A stretch of DNA of 64,000 nt from Tricholoma matsutake (GCA_026075535.2 AP026539.1:13702001-13766000), one strand, 5' to 3'. Counted from the stretch's first letter, positions 22,793 through 33,639 are shown. The notes: generated by a model not told the origin, from the sequence alone. Made by a program: numbers and translations.

Positions 22793-24893
22793 GTCCTTGT
22801 TGTTCTGTTTACCTTAACAGAAAATACAGATTTGCTTAGCTTGCATGCAAGACAGCAGAATCCCAAGTATTCAGGAGAAGCTTGCTCCTCACCTTCTGCC
22901 TGGATACAACACCTTGCACATGAATTACAAGAAAGACTGGGAACAGATCAAAACCAGTTATATGCTGATTAGGAGACTGCAGTCTCAGATACTGTCAATG
23001 TGATTTGTACAAATCTTGATGCTTTGGCAAAAACTTTGGGGTTGTATCCATATGATTCCAATGGGAAATTCAAAGGAAAACTAAAGCCAGTTTCTCATGA
23101 ATCAATCCAACAGGCTCATATGATTTGTCCAGAGGCTTTTGTATGTCAAACTGCAAAGTGCAAGCCTTGATCCTTGGTTTTAAGAGTAAAGCTCAGAGAC
23201 ATACCCCGAGTTGCTTTAACTAAAGGATGCACAGCACATGCCAATGTTCAAGTACTCACTGGGCAATGTCCAGGATGCAAAACTTTGTATTCTAGCATGT
23301 TACAGAATCAGGAGACAAATATACCAATGTATACCTGAATGATGCCAAATACCTCAAGGTTGGAAAAAGTTTATGGGTTGATTGGGTTTTTGCAGGAGGA
23401 GTTGTAAATGGAGTGTATAGTTTTCATGCATCAACTGCAGCATATACCGAGTATTGGAACAACAGCTTTAGCAGTTATTCTCGGATTCCTATAAAAGTAT
23501 CTCGCCATCAAATTTGGCAAGTGTTTGTTCAAGAAACAATTTGTTCAATTGCAGCCTCATCAAATATCAATATGGAACTTCAGGATCCCTTAGCAATTGA
23601 TGATGTTACAAAAGAAGCATTTGAACTGCTGGGTGAAAATGGAATTATACATCCAGCTGATCAGCATGCATGTGCAGAATGCACCCAGGCATATAGGCAC
23701 ACATCAGATATAATGCCCAAGGCTGATCCTGCAGCAGTTGTGGGAGTGGATGAAAATAGCAGAGTACCTGGACTTGTTGAAGGAGCTGACTTAACAAGTC
23801 CTGGCTTACATAATCAGCCACATGCACAAATCTCATTTAATGATGACATGGATATTGATGATGCATCTGTCAACGTTGTTGTTGTTGATGGCATTGTGAT
23901 GGGCACAACTGTATGTAAATATACTTCATAATATGTATATCCAACTGAATTTTATTTTAGCATTGTGCATATGACAATTGCACCTCAGAACTAGCAAATC
24001 ATCATGGTAGTTCATTCTGTGCACTCCATGAGCAACAATATGGAACTAAGTGCCATATGTGTAACTGTGATAATCACAAAGTGGGAAACACAAAGGCTTG
24101 TGCACAGCACCAAAGAGAATGGGATAAGCATGTTCAGAATCATACTCAGCAAAGCTTTAATGGTGCTAGAAGAATGTTATGGAGACCTGCAGAAAATTGC
24201 CTTGGAATCCAGCACCTGGAAGTTATTAACAGCCTCATGTTGAGCTGGCTCCAGAGCCAGAAAGAGGTCATTATTTTACTCCTTCTCAAACTTACTGCAT
24301 TGAAACAATATGTGCTCCATGTGGTACTGTAATTGCATGGGCAAAGTTTGCAAAGTCTGAGTCTCCAACAAATATTCTGGAGTTTCTAGAAAGTGTATAT
24401 CCAACTGAGGAATCATGTCCAGATTATATCTGCATTGACAAAGCTTGTCTTGTACTCCATACTGCTGTAGCAAATGGAAGTTGGAATAGAATCTGGAAAA
24501 AGACTACTTGCTTTATTGTTGATTCCTACCATTACACTAATCATTGTACAACTGATGAGCTATGTCGAAAATGGTGTAATCCTGCTCCTCAAGATGGATC
24601 TGTACCCAACCTTGTTATTGTAGCACAAGATGATGCTGGAACATCATATTATAAAAGGGCTTTCAATACACAGGTAGTATTGTGTTTTATTTGATATCTA
24701 TAATAATTAATATGTGAAATAGGCTTGTGAACAACTCAATGCATGGCTTGGTGGATTTGACTCAATATTGAAGAGAATGACTCTGGGTAATTTCAACTGG
24801 TTTTTGCATTCCATGTTATTTTATCATGCTTGGTATGTTTTAGAAAAGCAGAAACAGAAGGACATAAATGAAGAGAAGGATGATGATAATTAG
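22793..24893 (+). pseudogene. KDZ-associated CxC5/CxC6 gene, 3' part
   Basis: Continues the gene cut at 17203. After LTENTDLLSLHARQQNP comes the CxC5-type region (about 22930-23910), with a cysteine cluster (GQCPGCKTLY), a helical part (VSRHQIWQVFVQETICS), HACAECTQAYRH and an acidic end (DDMDIDDASV). An intron (23911-23960) precedes the C/H-rich cluster HCAYDNCTSELANHH, FCALHEQQYGTKC, then KACAQHQREW. The CxC6 part follows (ICAPCGTVIAWAKFAKSES; CPDYICIDKACLVL; DSYHYTNHCTTDELC) with a second intron (24674-24722). A tail with QACEQLNAWLGGFDSILKRM and FYHAWYVLEKQK ends at a stop near 24893. In-frame stops (about 22970 and 23168, the second a TGA where Arg fits) and a shift near 23300-23390 disable it. 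Family: Pfam CxC5/CxC6 clusters associated with KDZ transposases; biochemical role unknown. Confidence 0.8.
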
Positions 24894-25085
24894 TATGTAA
24901 ATAGTTAGATTTCATTAAGTACTCTGCTTCAGATTCTCCCTCAACATACTCTAATATGATCCCAGTTGTCTTGCATAAATCTGCCTAATTTATCTTGTCA
25001 ATGTCATTTTCAAACTTGAGTTAATCATTCAGAGTGTGTGTATATTACTAATGAGAAAAATATAGAAGGGATATCTTGATGGTGC

Positions 25086-25390
25086 CATATTTCACACAAT
25101 GATAGTATATGCTATCACTATATATATGGTAGGTCACATGACTACACAAGGGTGATTTCCTAACTCAGCTCAAAATTCTGGTGAGAATGGTATACAACAT
25201 CACTATGTTCCATATATGATATGTCACATGACTATGCAAAGGTAATTTCTGAACTCAGCTCAAAAATCCAGTCAGAATGGTATATAACATCTCTATGTTC
25301 TATATAAAGCCAATCACATCACTATGCAGGGGAGATTTTCAAACTCAGCTGAAGAATCTGGTCAGAATGGTATATAACATCACTAACATC
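25086..25390 (+). repeat. Subterminal tandem repeats downstream of CxC6 (about 90-bp units)
   Basis: Three to four units built on ACATCACTATGTTCCATATA, GGTCACATGACTA.(A/G)CA, TTTC.AACTCAGCTCA and AATC.(A/G)GTCAGAATGGTATA. A homologous array follows the CxC6 relic at 33308-33583. The array is followed at 25429-25440 by a GGGAGTGTAAAG end motif, so it looks subterminal to the element that carried the plus-strand CxC gene. Confidence 0.75.
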
Positions 25391-25428
25391 ACTACTCTAA
25401 AAAGTCTGAGCGGAGTCCACTCAGACTT

Positions 25429-25440
25429 GGGAGTGTAAAG
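25429..25440 (+). repeat. KDZ-type element end motif
   Basis: GGGAGTGTAAAG preceded by CAGACTT/AGTCTGAG half-sites. It is one base short of the GGGGCAGTGTAAAG form and is the probable right end of the outer CxC element. Confidence 0.45.
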
Positions 25441-25625
25441 TACTGCCTGGAGTTCTGATTTTGGGATTTAACTCAGGGTTGTTGTGTGATAAAGAATGTT
25501 CACCCACCTTTTTTTCTTCACCATTTCATCCAGCTGGTAGGGTTACAGTCAATTTTTGGTTCATATTTTTGATTCTACATAATTACAATACTTCTCTGAC
25601 TACTACATGATGATTTATGTAGTGA

Positions 25626-25936
25626 TGTTGGTCCCCCAAGCCAATCTGACTTTGGGGTCATAAATCCTTTTAGTGGCCCGGCATCACCCCCCACCCTCCA
25701 ATGTGATATCTGGGATTTGTGGCCCGACACCCCCTTGGTCTCGTACCAGAAATTCCTATGTTATTGTAATGGCACATCTACACATGTCCATAGCCCCAGG
25801 GACTACATATATGCCTTGTTGATACATATTTGTGGCAACTACTTCTTGACTTACACCACGTACACTTAGCTATCAAATAGATTAGTTTCTGCTCAGTGCC
25901 GTGCAAAGTAAGTCTTAAGTATTCAAGCTAGTAACA
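25626..25936 (+). repeat. LTR-like block, tentative
   Basis: Begins TGTTGGTCCCCC and could end GTAACA at 25936. Content such as TGTGGCCCGACACCCCC and a TATATGCC box resembles fungal LTRs, but there is no second copy, no target duplication and no clear primer site. Boundaries are guesses. Confidence 0.3.
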
Positions 25937-26119
25937 ATCCATTACATTTTTTGGAGCTAACCAACTATTTGGAAGCTACAAGCTTACCGGTTAGAAATTT
26001 CAGGAAAAATACTACCTTTTACAGACACCAAACATAGCAATGTGAAGCCGTTGGTGATAGGACAATGTGGTAGGGTGACGAGTCCCACTCGTCAACCTGA
26101 CCATTTCCAACAAGTCTTT

Positions 26120-26840
26120 TGTTACAATGATTCTTAGCATGTTCCTGATTTCTCTCTAGATTCATTTTACTGATTAGTGAACCAATGTTTTTATTTCTTA
26201 GATCTTTTGTTTGCAGGATGCCGTTTTACCTACATGACATGTCAGTCACGCATCTCGCTCACATTTCTTGCTTCCTCGGCCCTCACATCGACAGCATCAC
26301 CTGCTTCAAAGGATTGGTCCGGTTTCCCCATTCCATTTTCATTTGCCTTTTATAGTTTTATTGCCCTGCCTATTTACTACAACGATGTGCGACGATCACA
26401 TCCCAAATATGACAATCCAATTCCCTTTCTAGTCTTCTTGGTCTGGTTGCTTGGACTGTCAGCATGAGAGAACATGTGCACTCAGTTTTTGCTTTGTAAC
26501 TACAGATGTTTGTATTTAGATGTCCTCCCACCTGTTGAATGGAGCATCCAATCTTTTCTCCTCATTTGTATGCCCCCCCCCCCCCTTTCTAGTTTCTCTC
26601 TCTTTCCCTCAAGTTTCTGCACACCAAGGTGCAGATTTTAAGCTAAGTACTCAAGTCTTAAGTTTATGGCCCCAAGGAGCCCTCTTTTCTCTTACTCTTC
26701 CACTATACAAGTTCTGCTAGAGTGCACTACCTATCTTACATAGGACGCTCCAAGTAAGACTAGTGCCGAACGACTCGTTGAGGAAGCACCTCATTGAACG
26801 ACATTGACTAGATCGAGTGGTTGAGGCTTCGCCCCTAACA
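26120..26840 (-). repeat. LTR, minus strand, about 721 bp
   Basis: Read on the minus strand it starts TGTTAGGGGCGAAGCC and ends ATTGTAACA. The first 140 or so bases match the solo LTR at 56203-56936 (CGAAGCCTCAACCACTCGAT; ATGTAAGATAGGTAGTGCAC), and the two are nearly equal in length although their middles differ. No matching 5-bp duplication flanks it (TCTTT/AATGC), so it may be a remnant of a longer copy. Confidence 0.6.
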
Positions 26841-26862
26841 AATGCTGCTAAATCTCCTGTAA

Positions 26863-26920
26863 TTTACACTGCCCCATATGTTCCACATGGATCCGCATGG
26901 ACTCCAACCATGTGGTGACC
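26863..26920 (+). repeat. KDZ-type left end (TTTACACTGCCCC...)
   Basis: TTTACACTGCCCCATATGTT and the following CCACATGGATCC are nearly identical to the left end of the nested element at 17208. It lies about 360 bases upstream of the KDZ transposase relic in the right orientation to be its left terminus. Confidence 0.6.
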
Positions 26921-27129
26921 CAAATGAAGAATTGAGGCATGGGTTGATGGCATATGGGTGGGTTTGTTATATATATAAAGTTTATTCATGACACTCAAAC
27001 TCAAATAAGTATTTACCCTCACTCAAAAATTACACAATTAAGATCATATAAAATTTATTACCTACATCCCTCACATTAGATGTGACATTAGAATATATAT
27101 ATATAATATAATATAATAATAAACAAAAA

Positions 27130-27250
27130 AAATTCTCTCGCATCTTGTGAGAGGGGGGGGATTACTACTATGTACATAAAAAACTAAACCCCTTGCATTC
27201 AGTGCAAGGGGGGGACAGAGATCCATGCAAAATGTGGGGGAGGGGGGGTT
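27130..27250 (+). repeat. Hairpin array, three units
   Basis: Three short G/C-stem palindromes in a row: CTCTCGCATCTTGTGAGAG, CCCCTTGCATTCAGTGCAAG and one around CCATGCAAAATGTGGG. They are of the same design as those at 2360-2510 and 32225-33240 but here lie on the opposite strand relative to the T tracts. Confidence 0.55.
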
Positions 27251-27289
27251 GGGCGATGCGGTCTCAGGTGGGCGTCGTTGCCAACCCAT

Positions 27290-28390
27290 GAGGCCTGCCA
27301 AGGAGGTCAATCTCTACCTTGAGCTTCAGTGCATGTTCCACTTATGGCATTGGATGAAAAGATTGAAGTGGGCAGGGTATGGACACAATCAAAGAGATCC
27401 TTTGAATCCTGAAGCAGGATCACTTGCCAATTTCTGTCCAGCCTGCCCTCAAGTAGGCATCAATATACCAGAAAATTGGAAGGATGATGCAAACCAGTGG
27501 GTGTCAAAATACCTTGGTGCAGTGGCATCTAAAATGATACTATGGAATTCAGATTTGTTTTTAAATGCATATTTGTGGCTGATGGCAATTTCAAAGCTGA
27601 TCATGTTCGGCAGAAAAACTCCGATACTGATATATGGCTATGGGATGGATCAAGTTGCCATGGAACAATTAACGGTAGGTACCTTCCCTTGGTGGTGGCC
27701 AATGCCATTCCCCCCCAAAGCCAGTCTGATTTGTATTCAGGTTTCCAGAAGGCTCCTTGCAAAAATAAATTCCTAGCCATTGTGAATGCTTTTCTGGTGT
27801 CAAAGGCATGTGACAGGACTGGAGTAGCAGCCATTGCATGTGCACAGCATGGATGTTATGTGCTCAAAGCATTGGTAGACCTGTTTTGTGGCAAACAGCA
27901 AAAGAATCTTGACTTTGCTTTCCTTCAAGTGCTGAAGATCACCAGAGTTGACCCTCAACAGGGAGTCATGCTCATTTACAACATTGTCTGCCAGTACATT
28001 ATCCACCTTCAGGAACATATTGGTTCCCATCTTCTGGCTGGCTTGACCATTGACCAGGCCATTGGGCTTTTGCATGTTCATGGCCACAAGGATGAATGCT
28101 TTTTTCACTATGCTCCATCTTTCATTCCAGGGTCTGGCATTGTAGCAGGAGAAATACTTGAGTCTCTGTGGGCATCACTGAATTCCATTTCCCTGACAGT
28201 CAGAACAGCAACCTTGCCACATTGGGCAGAAATGCTTGATGATCATGCTACAGATTCAAATGACAAGAAAATGCTTGGCATGACAGTCACACTCTGCTCA
28301 AAATCTCAGGAAGCCCTTGAGAACTCTACACAACTTGGCCAATACCATGGTGAATTAACAGCAGCATTCGGCCAACTGGGGGGCAGTAAA
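27290..28390 (+). pseudogene. KDZ transposase, partial and inactivated
   Basis: KDZ transposases are RNase H-fold enzymes that move Kyakuja/Dileera/Zisupton elements. The first frame (to about 27545) carries the zinc-cluster end FCPACPQVGINIPENW. After a frameshift near 27545 the second frame holds the catalytic core: VADGNFKADH (27570-27600), LIYNIVCQYIIHLQEHI (about 27970), and HVHGHKDECFFHYAPSFIPG with GEILESLWASLN (about 28075-28185). In family members the middle motif is Y-D-I-x-C-Q; here Asp is Asn, and the usual G-x-G-R-x-x-G-E is altered. N-terminal CxC domains and the C terminus are missing; similarity ends near 28385, where a copia fragment starts. A frameshift plus catalytic substitution make it dead. 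Confidence 0.82.
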
Positions 28391-28405
28391 TCATTGGTCT
28401 GTCCC

Positions 28406-28900
28406 TCAAGTTCTTAACCATGGCACCATCTCATGTGACTTAAGCTCCCTGTTGTCAGTGATATAAATTCCCACTTCAAGTCCCATCTTGTTTTCTCTGG
28501 CAAGTTCCCAAGCTTTAAGTTCTGGGAATGAATCATCTTTGTTACATAGGAGTATTGACCAAGGAAAAGATGTATAATTGTTGACTATGTCCATGACATA
28601 TGAATTCCCCATACGAGACATATTGGCATGGGGCCAGATAGGTCCACCCATACCTTCTCTAATTTCCTCATAGCCTTATGACCTAACCCCTCCTCATGCT
28701 TTTTGGGGACAGGTGTCTTTGTCTGTTTACCAAGTAGACATGAGTTGCACTTGGGCGGTTTGGAGGTGGACATAATAGGTGCACCTGTGAGCAACCCTTT
28801 TTTGGCCATGTCCCAGAGAGATTGGTAGTTTGCATGGCCAAGGCAATGATGCCAGGTTTCAAGGTTGGGAAGTTTCACTATGCAGGTACCTAAGGTTGAA
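28406..28900 (-). pseudogene. Ty1/copia integrase fragment
   Basis: Minus-strand frames carry the pre-integrase zinc finger (ETWHHCLGHANYQSLWDMAK ... PPKCNSCLLGKQ; H-x4-H...C-x2-C) and the start of the integrase core (KVWVDLSGPM with the first Asp). After a frameshift near 28640 the frame continues (SYVMDIVNNYTSFPWS; VGIYITDN with the second Asp). The third catalytic residue, RT and RNase H are absent, as are LTRs. It is a different copia lineage from the element at 55224-60324. Confidence 0.8.
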
Positions 28901-29949
28901 AATGACTTACATGCCAGGTGAAGTTCACCAGCCGACCTAACTCAGGTTCTTTCTTAGGTTGTACTGAAAAAGACTAATCAGAAGGTTGATTTAGATGAAC
29001 CTATTTCCCAGTGAATGTCAATGACACATTTGTAAAGTGAAGATATCATGAGAATTGTAGGTTGATTCAAATTACTTAGGTTGATTCACTTAAAATGTAT
29101 GTGTATGCACATATACCCAGTATTCACCATGTTAACATATGATATATCCATGGACATGTACATATATATACCCTGAAAACCATTAATTAAGATTCAATTT
29201 CAACCCCAGGTGCTGCAACACAGATTGATATCTGCTGACCATCTTCAAGCTTCACTTTAGTAGCATGTACATCAATTGCATGCTGTGGGAAGACAATTTG
29301 ACATTCATAATGCCTCGAGCCTAGATAGAATACTATTTCATTTGATCAACTGAAATCCAGAATTTGAACTCACCAGTATTGCTTTGTGCTGAGACAGACA
29401 CATAGATCTTTAACCGGTCCTTGTCTCCTTGTTGTTTGCCCTTGTGGGCAGAAATCATCACAGACTCTGTTGGCACGGGGGAAGGGAGCTTCAGATCAAT
29501 GGTGTGTGGATGTTTGCCCTGTGGACATAAGGCGAGGCTGACCACAATTGGCAGCTGCTGAATTGTTCAGAAAATCTGGGATTTGGAAACTCCCGATCAG
29601 TCCCGCCCATCCCATCCGTCCTGATCAGCTTATGTCATATCACAGCCACTAAATTCAAACCAATCTCGACTTGATGCACGTCCTCTGTCAACTGTCCATC
29701 CTCTCACGCAACCTCCAAGACCCACTGCAAGACCAACACACAAGTATGTACAGCTATGCCTACTTCTGTGAGTGTTGTTTCTCTTTATTGTAACCTGATA
29801 ATCTAATGAAGAACATACTTATCAGCAGCAACAACAATACTAATCAGTCTGAGTGTTCTACCATGAAGATGGTAGCAATGGCTGACACTATGCACTAGCT
29901 ACTCTTTCTACAGGTCATTTTTCTATTTTTTATACAGGGTGTTTCCTTC
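28901..29949. other. No gene recognised; possible 5' region of next gene
   Basis: AT-rich DNA to about 29200. A minus-strand frame 29545-29333 is unidentified. From about 29580 the DNA is richer in CG and in short pyrimidine runs, which would fit the promoter or leader of the gene that starts at 29950. Confidence 0.35.
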
Positions 29950-31476
29950 ATGAGTCAACAACTGCCTGTTTTCAAATGCAGCACCTGTCAGCATTTGCTT
30001 TCTGTGAAGATCTGCAAGACCAACAAGAATGGTAATGCTGGTAGGGCCTACACCAACTGCTACAAAAGGCATTCCAGTGAGACCTGCTGTGATTTCTTTG
30101 CATGGGTTGATCCAGGACTATCCCCTCCCTTTGTCGCAATTCTCCTTGTCCTCGCCATCCTTGCCCACTCTATCTGTCCCTGCTTCAGCGCAGCTGACCA
30201 CAGTAGTTTCTCCAGCAATTCAGAATGCGTCAAATGCTGCATGTTCTGTTGAACCTTCCTGCTCCAAGCCTGGCTGCAACACTATGCAGCTCCATCCTGC
30301 TTGTTCTTGCCAAATGTGCTGCTGGCATTGTATGGAAGCTGGAGGTTGTCAAGGAGCAAAAAGCCACATTCCCACTGCTGTGTCTACTTCGGCATCAGAC
30401 AAGGGAAAGCAACGAGCAGGCGATCACCATCCTCCTCACCAGCACTGCCACCTACAGCCACCACCACCTCATCAACCACACCAGATATGTTTGCAAACCC
30501 ACAATATGCATTACAGATGGCAGCCGTGGTTCACACAGTAGCATGCTGATCACCAGGCTTTGGAGGAACGACAGCAAGCAGTGGATGTGGAGTGCCTTGC
30601 AAATGTTGAGAAGGCAAAGAACCATGTCATTATATATGCATGGCCAAAGGTATGTTGTTTCTCCATGGCTGACTTCCACTGCTGACACCATTTCAATAGG
30701 ATGGTGTCAAGGCTACAGTATTCAAAGTCCAGGGTGGATTCAAGTGGCCGCTGTTCCCACTGACCCATGCCATTCTCCATGATGCAGATCTTATGTTGCC
30801 AAGCAAGGAACATGTGCGGTTCAAGAGGTATAACCCCTCCATCCATACCTGGTCCAAGATCCCAGTGGGCCACATCATCAACCTCAAGACCAGTGAGCAT
30901 ATCTTCCTCAAGGGATATGATGTTGATAGCTGCCGCGACTTTGACTGTCTCCTTTCAGCAAGCCAGCAATGTGGGCCCCACTTCTCCAAGAACCTTCCTC
31001 ACAAATGCACCCATGTTCAATGAGCATTGAAAGAGAAGAGGATCTGGATGGCTGGCAACACCCCGAGCTCTGACAAGGACAAGGAGGGGGAGAAGGATAT
31101 ATCTCGGGCTAGTTCCAAGACAGCTGCATGGCCACTTACCCTACCTCGATGGATGAAGGTGGAGCTCTCTGATTTTGTGCTCAATGGTAACACCACCACT
31201 CATTGCATGGCCCCTTTGCCATGTCATTACATAGTGGTCAAGGTGGAGCCAACTGTGATCGATCTTACCATGTCCAATGAAGAAGAAGAAGCCATGCACG
31301 CCCTGATGACAGGCAAGCGTGTGCATTCATCAAGATCTTCCATTTCGCTATCTTCTTCACTTTCGCCATCTCCCTCACCTCACTTGTCTCCCAATGAGAC
31401 TGATGAGGGCTCTGATGACTCCCTGCCTGCTTGGCCAGCAGAGTTTTATGTGGTGGACATGTCCAGGGCTGAGTAA
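29950..31476 (+). pseudogene. GRF-like zinc-finger hypothetical gene, decayed
   Basis: The first frame begins MSQQLPVFKCSTCQHLL and has a GRF-type pattern (NGNAGRAYTNCYKRH, CCDFFAW). After a frameshift near 30130 a Ser/Pro-rich part leads to a C/H cluster (CSKPGCNTMQLHPACSCQMC then CWHCMEAGGC), then a helical piece (ALEERQQAVDVECLANVEK). An intron at about 30652-30700 (GTATGT...AATAG) precedes a second exon (KWPLFPLTHAILHDADLML; RFKRYNPSIHTWSKIPVGH; MSNEEEEAMHAL) ending FYVVDMSRAE at 31476. In-frame stops at about 30541 and 31021 confirm decay. I recognise the layout as a recurrent hypothetical family of Agaricomycetes; zinc and nucleic-acid binding are inference. The solo LTR at 31553 follows by 76 bases and may have removed the end. 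Confidence 0.6.
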
Positions 31477-31552
31477 TCGGATGTGGCCCAGTGAAACAAT
31501 GATGTATGCACAAGTAAGAGAAGGTGCACTGATATGGGAAGTTGTGTTCTTC

Positions 31553-31954
31553 TGTTAGGGCAACACCCACTATCTGCTAGCTAAGACCGTGCGGGTTCTC
31601 TCTACAAGAAGGGGGCGGGATCCACGCTCGTGATGGGGGAATTGATGGTTTTGATGCGAGGGGTTATTAATAGGTGAGTTTGTTGAGATAGGCCTTTCAC
31701 ACTGAAAATGTAGGTGGAATACCTAAGAGAACACAACTGGGGTCCCCTAGGCATATATTTAGGGTTTATATACTATGTTACATATATTGTACATTGTTGT
31801 TACCGACGTGTTTGTACATGCGTGTACATATTGATGCGTGCGAAATAAAATTCTCACACTATCAAAGTGTAGCATCATTTGGCATCATGTAGCGTAATTC
31901 AACATAATAAAATAAAATGAAATTTTATTAGGTAATGGGGTGGTCAGGACAACA
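31553..31954 (-). repeat. Solo chromovirus LTR, 402 bp
   Basis: Reverse complement of 1649-2050 with scattered substitutions and the same length. On the minus strand it starts TGTTGTCCTGACC (diverged from TGTTAGGAAACC) and ends CCTAACA. No internal sequence or partner LTR lies beside it, so it is a solo LTR from LTR-LTR recombination or a truncated end. Flanking pentamers (TCTTC and AGCAT) do not match. Confidence 0.85.
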
Positions 31955-32813
31955 AGCATGACCCAGCACCCAGCACTGTCGCTGCAAGCAACTGCTCACA
32001 GGGTGGAAGGGGTGCAAGGATGGAGACAACCATGCAATGATGATAGGACACCAGCACCAGGGAACGCAACAATGGGAGATGGCCAGGATGGCAACAACGA
32101 CCAGGAAGGGCATGGTGACCAGGAGCAGCATGGAAACAATTTCCAGGACAGCAACAATGAGGATGGCAACAACAAAGGCCCGGCACCCAAAATGATGGGG
32201 ACAGGACGACAGGCACAAATCAGGCCGCCCCCGCATTTTGTGTGGGGCGGTTTTTTTTATTTTTCATTTATGGTAATACCTTCCCCCTCGCCCATGTTTT
32301 ATGTGGGTGAGGGGTTTTTCTTTCTTTTTCTCTATAATTGTAGTGCTCCCCTCGCATTTGATGCAGGGGGAGATTAGTTTTATATGTATATATTTGTCCT
32401 CACACCTTGTGTGGGGGAGGTTTTCTTTTTATGTAATTAATGGTGTATTCCTCGCGTCAAACGTGAGGGACATAGTTAATAAATTTTATTTGATCTTAAT
32501 TGTGAGCTTCAAGAGAGAAATACCTAAGTTTGAGTTTGAGGGTATAAATACACTTTATATTGGCAGCTAATAATTCTCCTGTGGCTCAGCTGGATGAGCA
32601 CACTTGTTTGGTTTGTCATGTGATTCTGGATCATGAGGTCTAGAGTTCAATCCCTGCTCTGAACAAGTTTATTTTGTAGGTACTTTGTGAAATTCATGAA
32701 GTCCAAAGCACTTGAGATATCTCAAATTGACTTTCCATGATATTATTATGGTTTGACTTTAGGGTACTGAGTCCCACTGGATTCCTCCAGGACTCTGTGG
32801 GGGAGTGTAAAGT
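31955..32813 (+). repeat. Composite repeat 'RepA', copy 2
   Basis: Same module order as 2051-2918 but with two extra hairpins between 32390 and 32475. It ends GGGGGAGTGTAAAG at 32813. Confidence 0.7.
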
Positions 32814-33245
32814 TCAGCCCTGCTTGTGGGGTGGCAATGGGGAGCCACTGGGAAGGGGACAATGAGGAGACCCTGGCCAGCCCCCTCCCCCATGTTTTGC
32901 AGCGGTGGGGGCATGTTTTTTTAATTTAATTTTCAAATTTGTATCATTGCCCCCACCCCACATGTCTTGCATGGAGGTTTTCATTTTCATTTTTTAATAT
33001 TGTTGCACTGCCCCCTTGCATCTTGTGTGGGGGCAGTGGCTTTTTCTTTTCTTTTTAAAACATAGTATGTATTATTGTCTTGCCTCCCACATGTTTTGTG
33101 TGGGGGGCAGACTTCTTTTACTTTTTTTAAATTAGTAGTGTTGCCCAGGCCCCTCATCTTGCATGGCCAGATTGTACTTTAAAAAATATTAATTAATATC
33201 ATTGTCCTCCCCCCTCATGTCTTGTGTGGGGTTATTTTTTTTTTG
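32225..33245 (+). repeat. Hairpin/T-tract array, about ten units
   Basis: Repeated units of a 6-9-bp G/C-rich stem with a CATNTTGYRTG-type loop, followed by a run of T or TTTTC. Examples are CCCCGCATTTTGTGTGGGG, CCTCGCGTCAAACGTGAGG, CCCACATGTTTTGTGTGGGG and CCCTCATGTCTTGTGTGGGG. Spacing is 50-90 bases. The first five units lie in RepA copy 2, the rest follow it (32880-33240). Confidence 0.7.
32579..32660 (+). repeat. tRNA-derived SINE-like module in RepA copy 2
   Basis: GTGGCTCAGCTGGATGAGCA (box A, closer to consensus than in copy 1) and GAGTTCAATCCCTGCTC (box B). Confidence 0.6.
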
Positions 33246-33307
33246 AAAAAAAAAAGAAAAAACTTGATATTTCATAATGATCTAACCATGTCCACTCTGA
33301 GTAATCA

Positions 33308-33583
33308 AGGCCAGATTATATTTGCATCCACAAAGCATGTGCTGTATTTTGCACTGCAGTTGTAAACATGGCTAAAAGGTTTTGAAAAAGTTCTAAAAAG
33401 AATGGTGCAAGATAATTCTGACTGGTTTCTTTATACAATGCTATTTTACCATACTAGACATGTGATTAAGAGGCAGAATAGCAAAAATATGGGTAATCAG
33501 GATGGCAGTGACTCTGACAGTGGTGACTCTGGTAGTGATGATTTCATGACTGCTAGTGCAAGAATTATTTATACTTTTCTGTA
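33308..33583 (+). pseudogene. CxC6 relic with internal deletion
   Basis: Starts with DYI(C/H)I.KAC-like codons (matching CPDYICIDKACLVL at 24418), then jumps to VLK(R/K).MVQDNSDWFLYTM and FYHTRHVIKRQ, the C-terminal end of the family, followed by a Ser/Asp-rich tail (GSDSDSGDSGSDD). About 100 residues between the two parts are deleted. The downstream array matches that behind the plus-strand CxC gene. Confidence 0.7.
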
Positions 33584-33639
33584 ACTCTTCATCATCTAGT
33601 ATGATTGCAATAATGACAAAAATACAGAAGGGATGCGAT

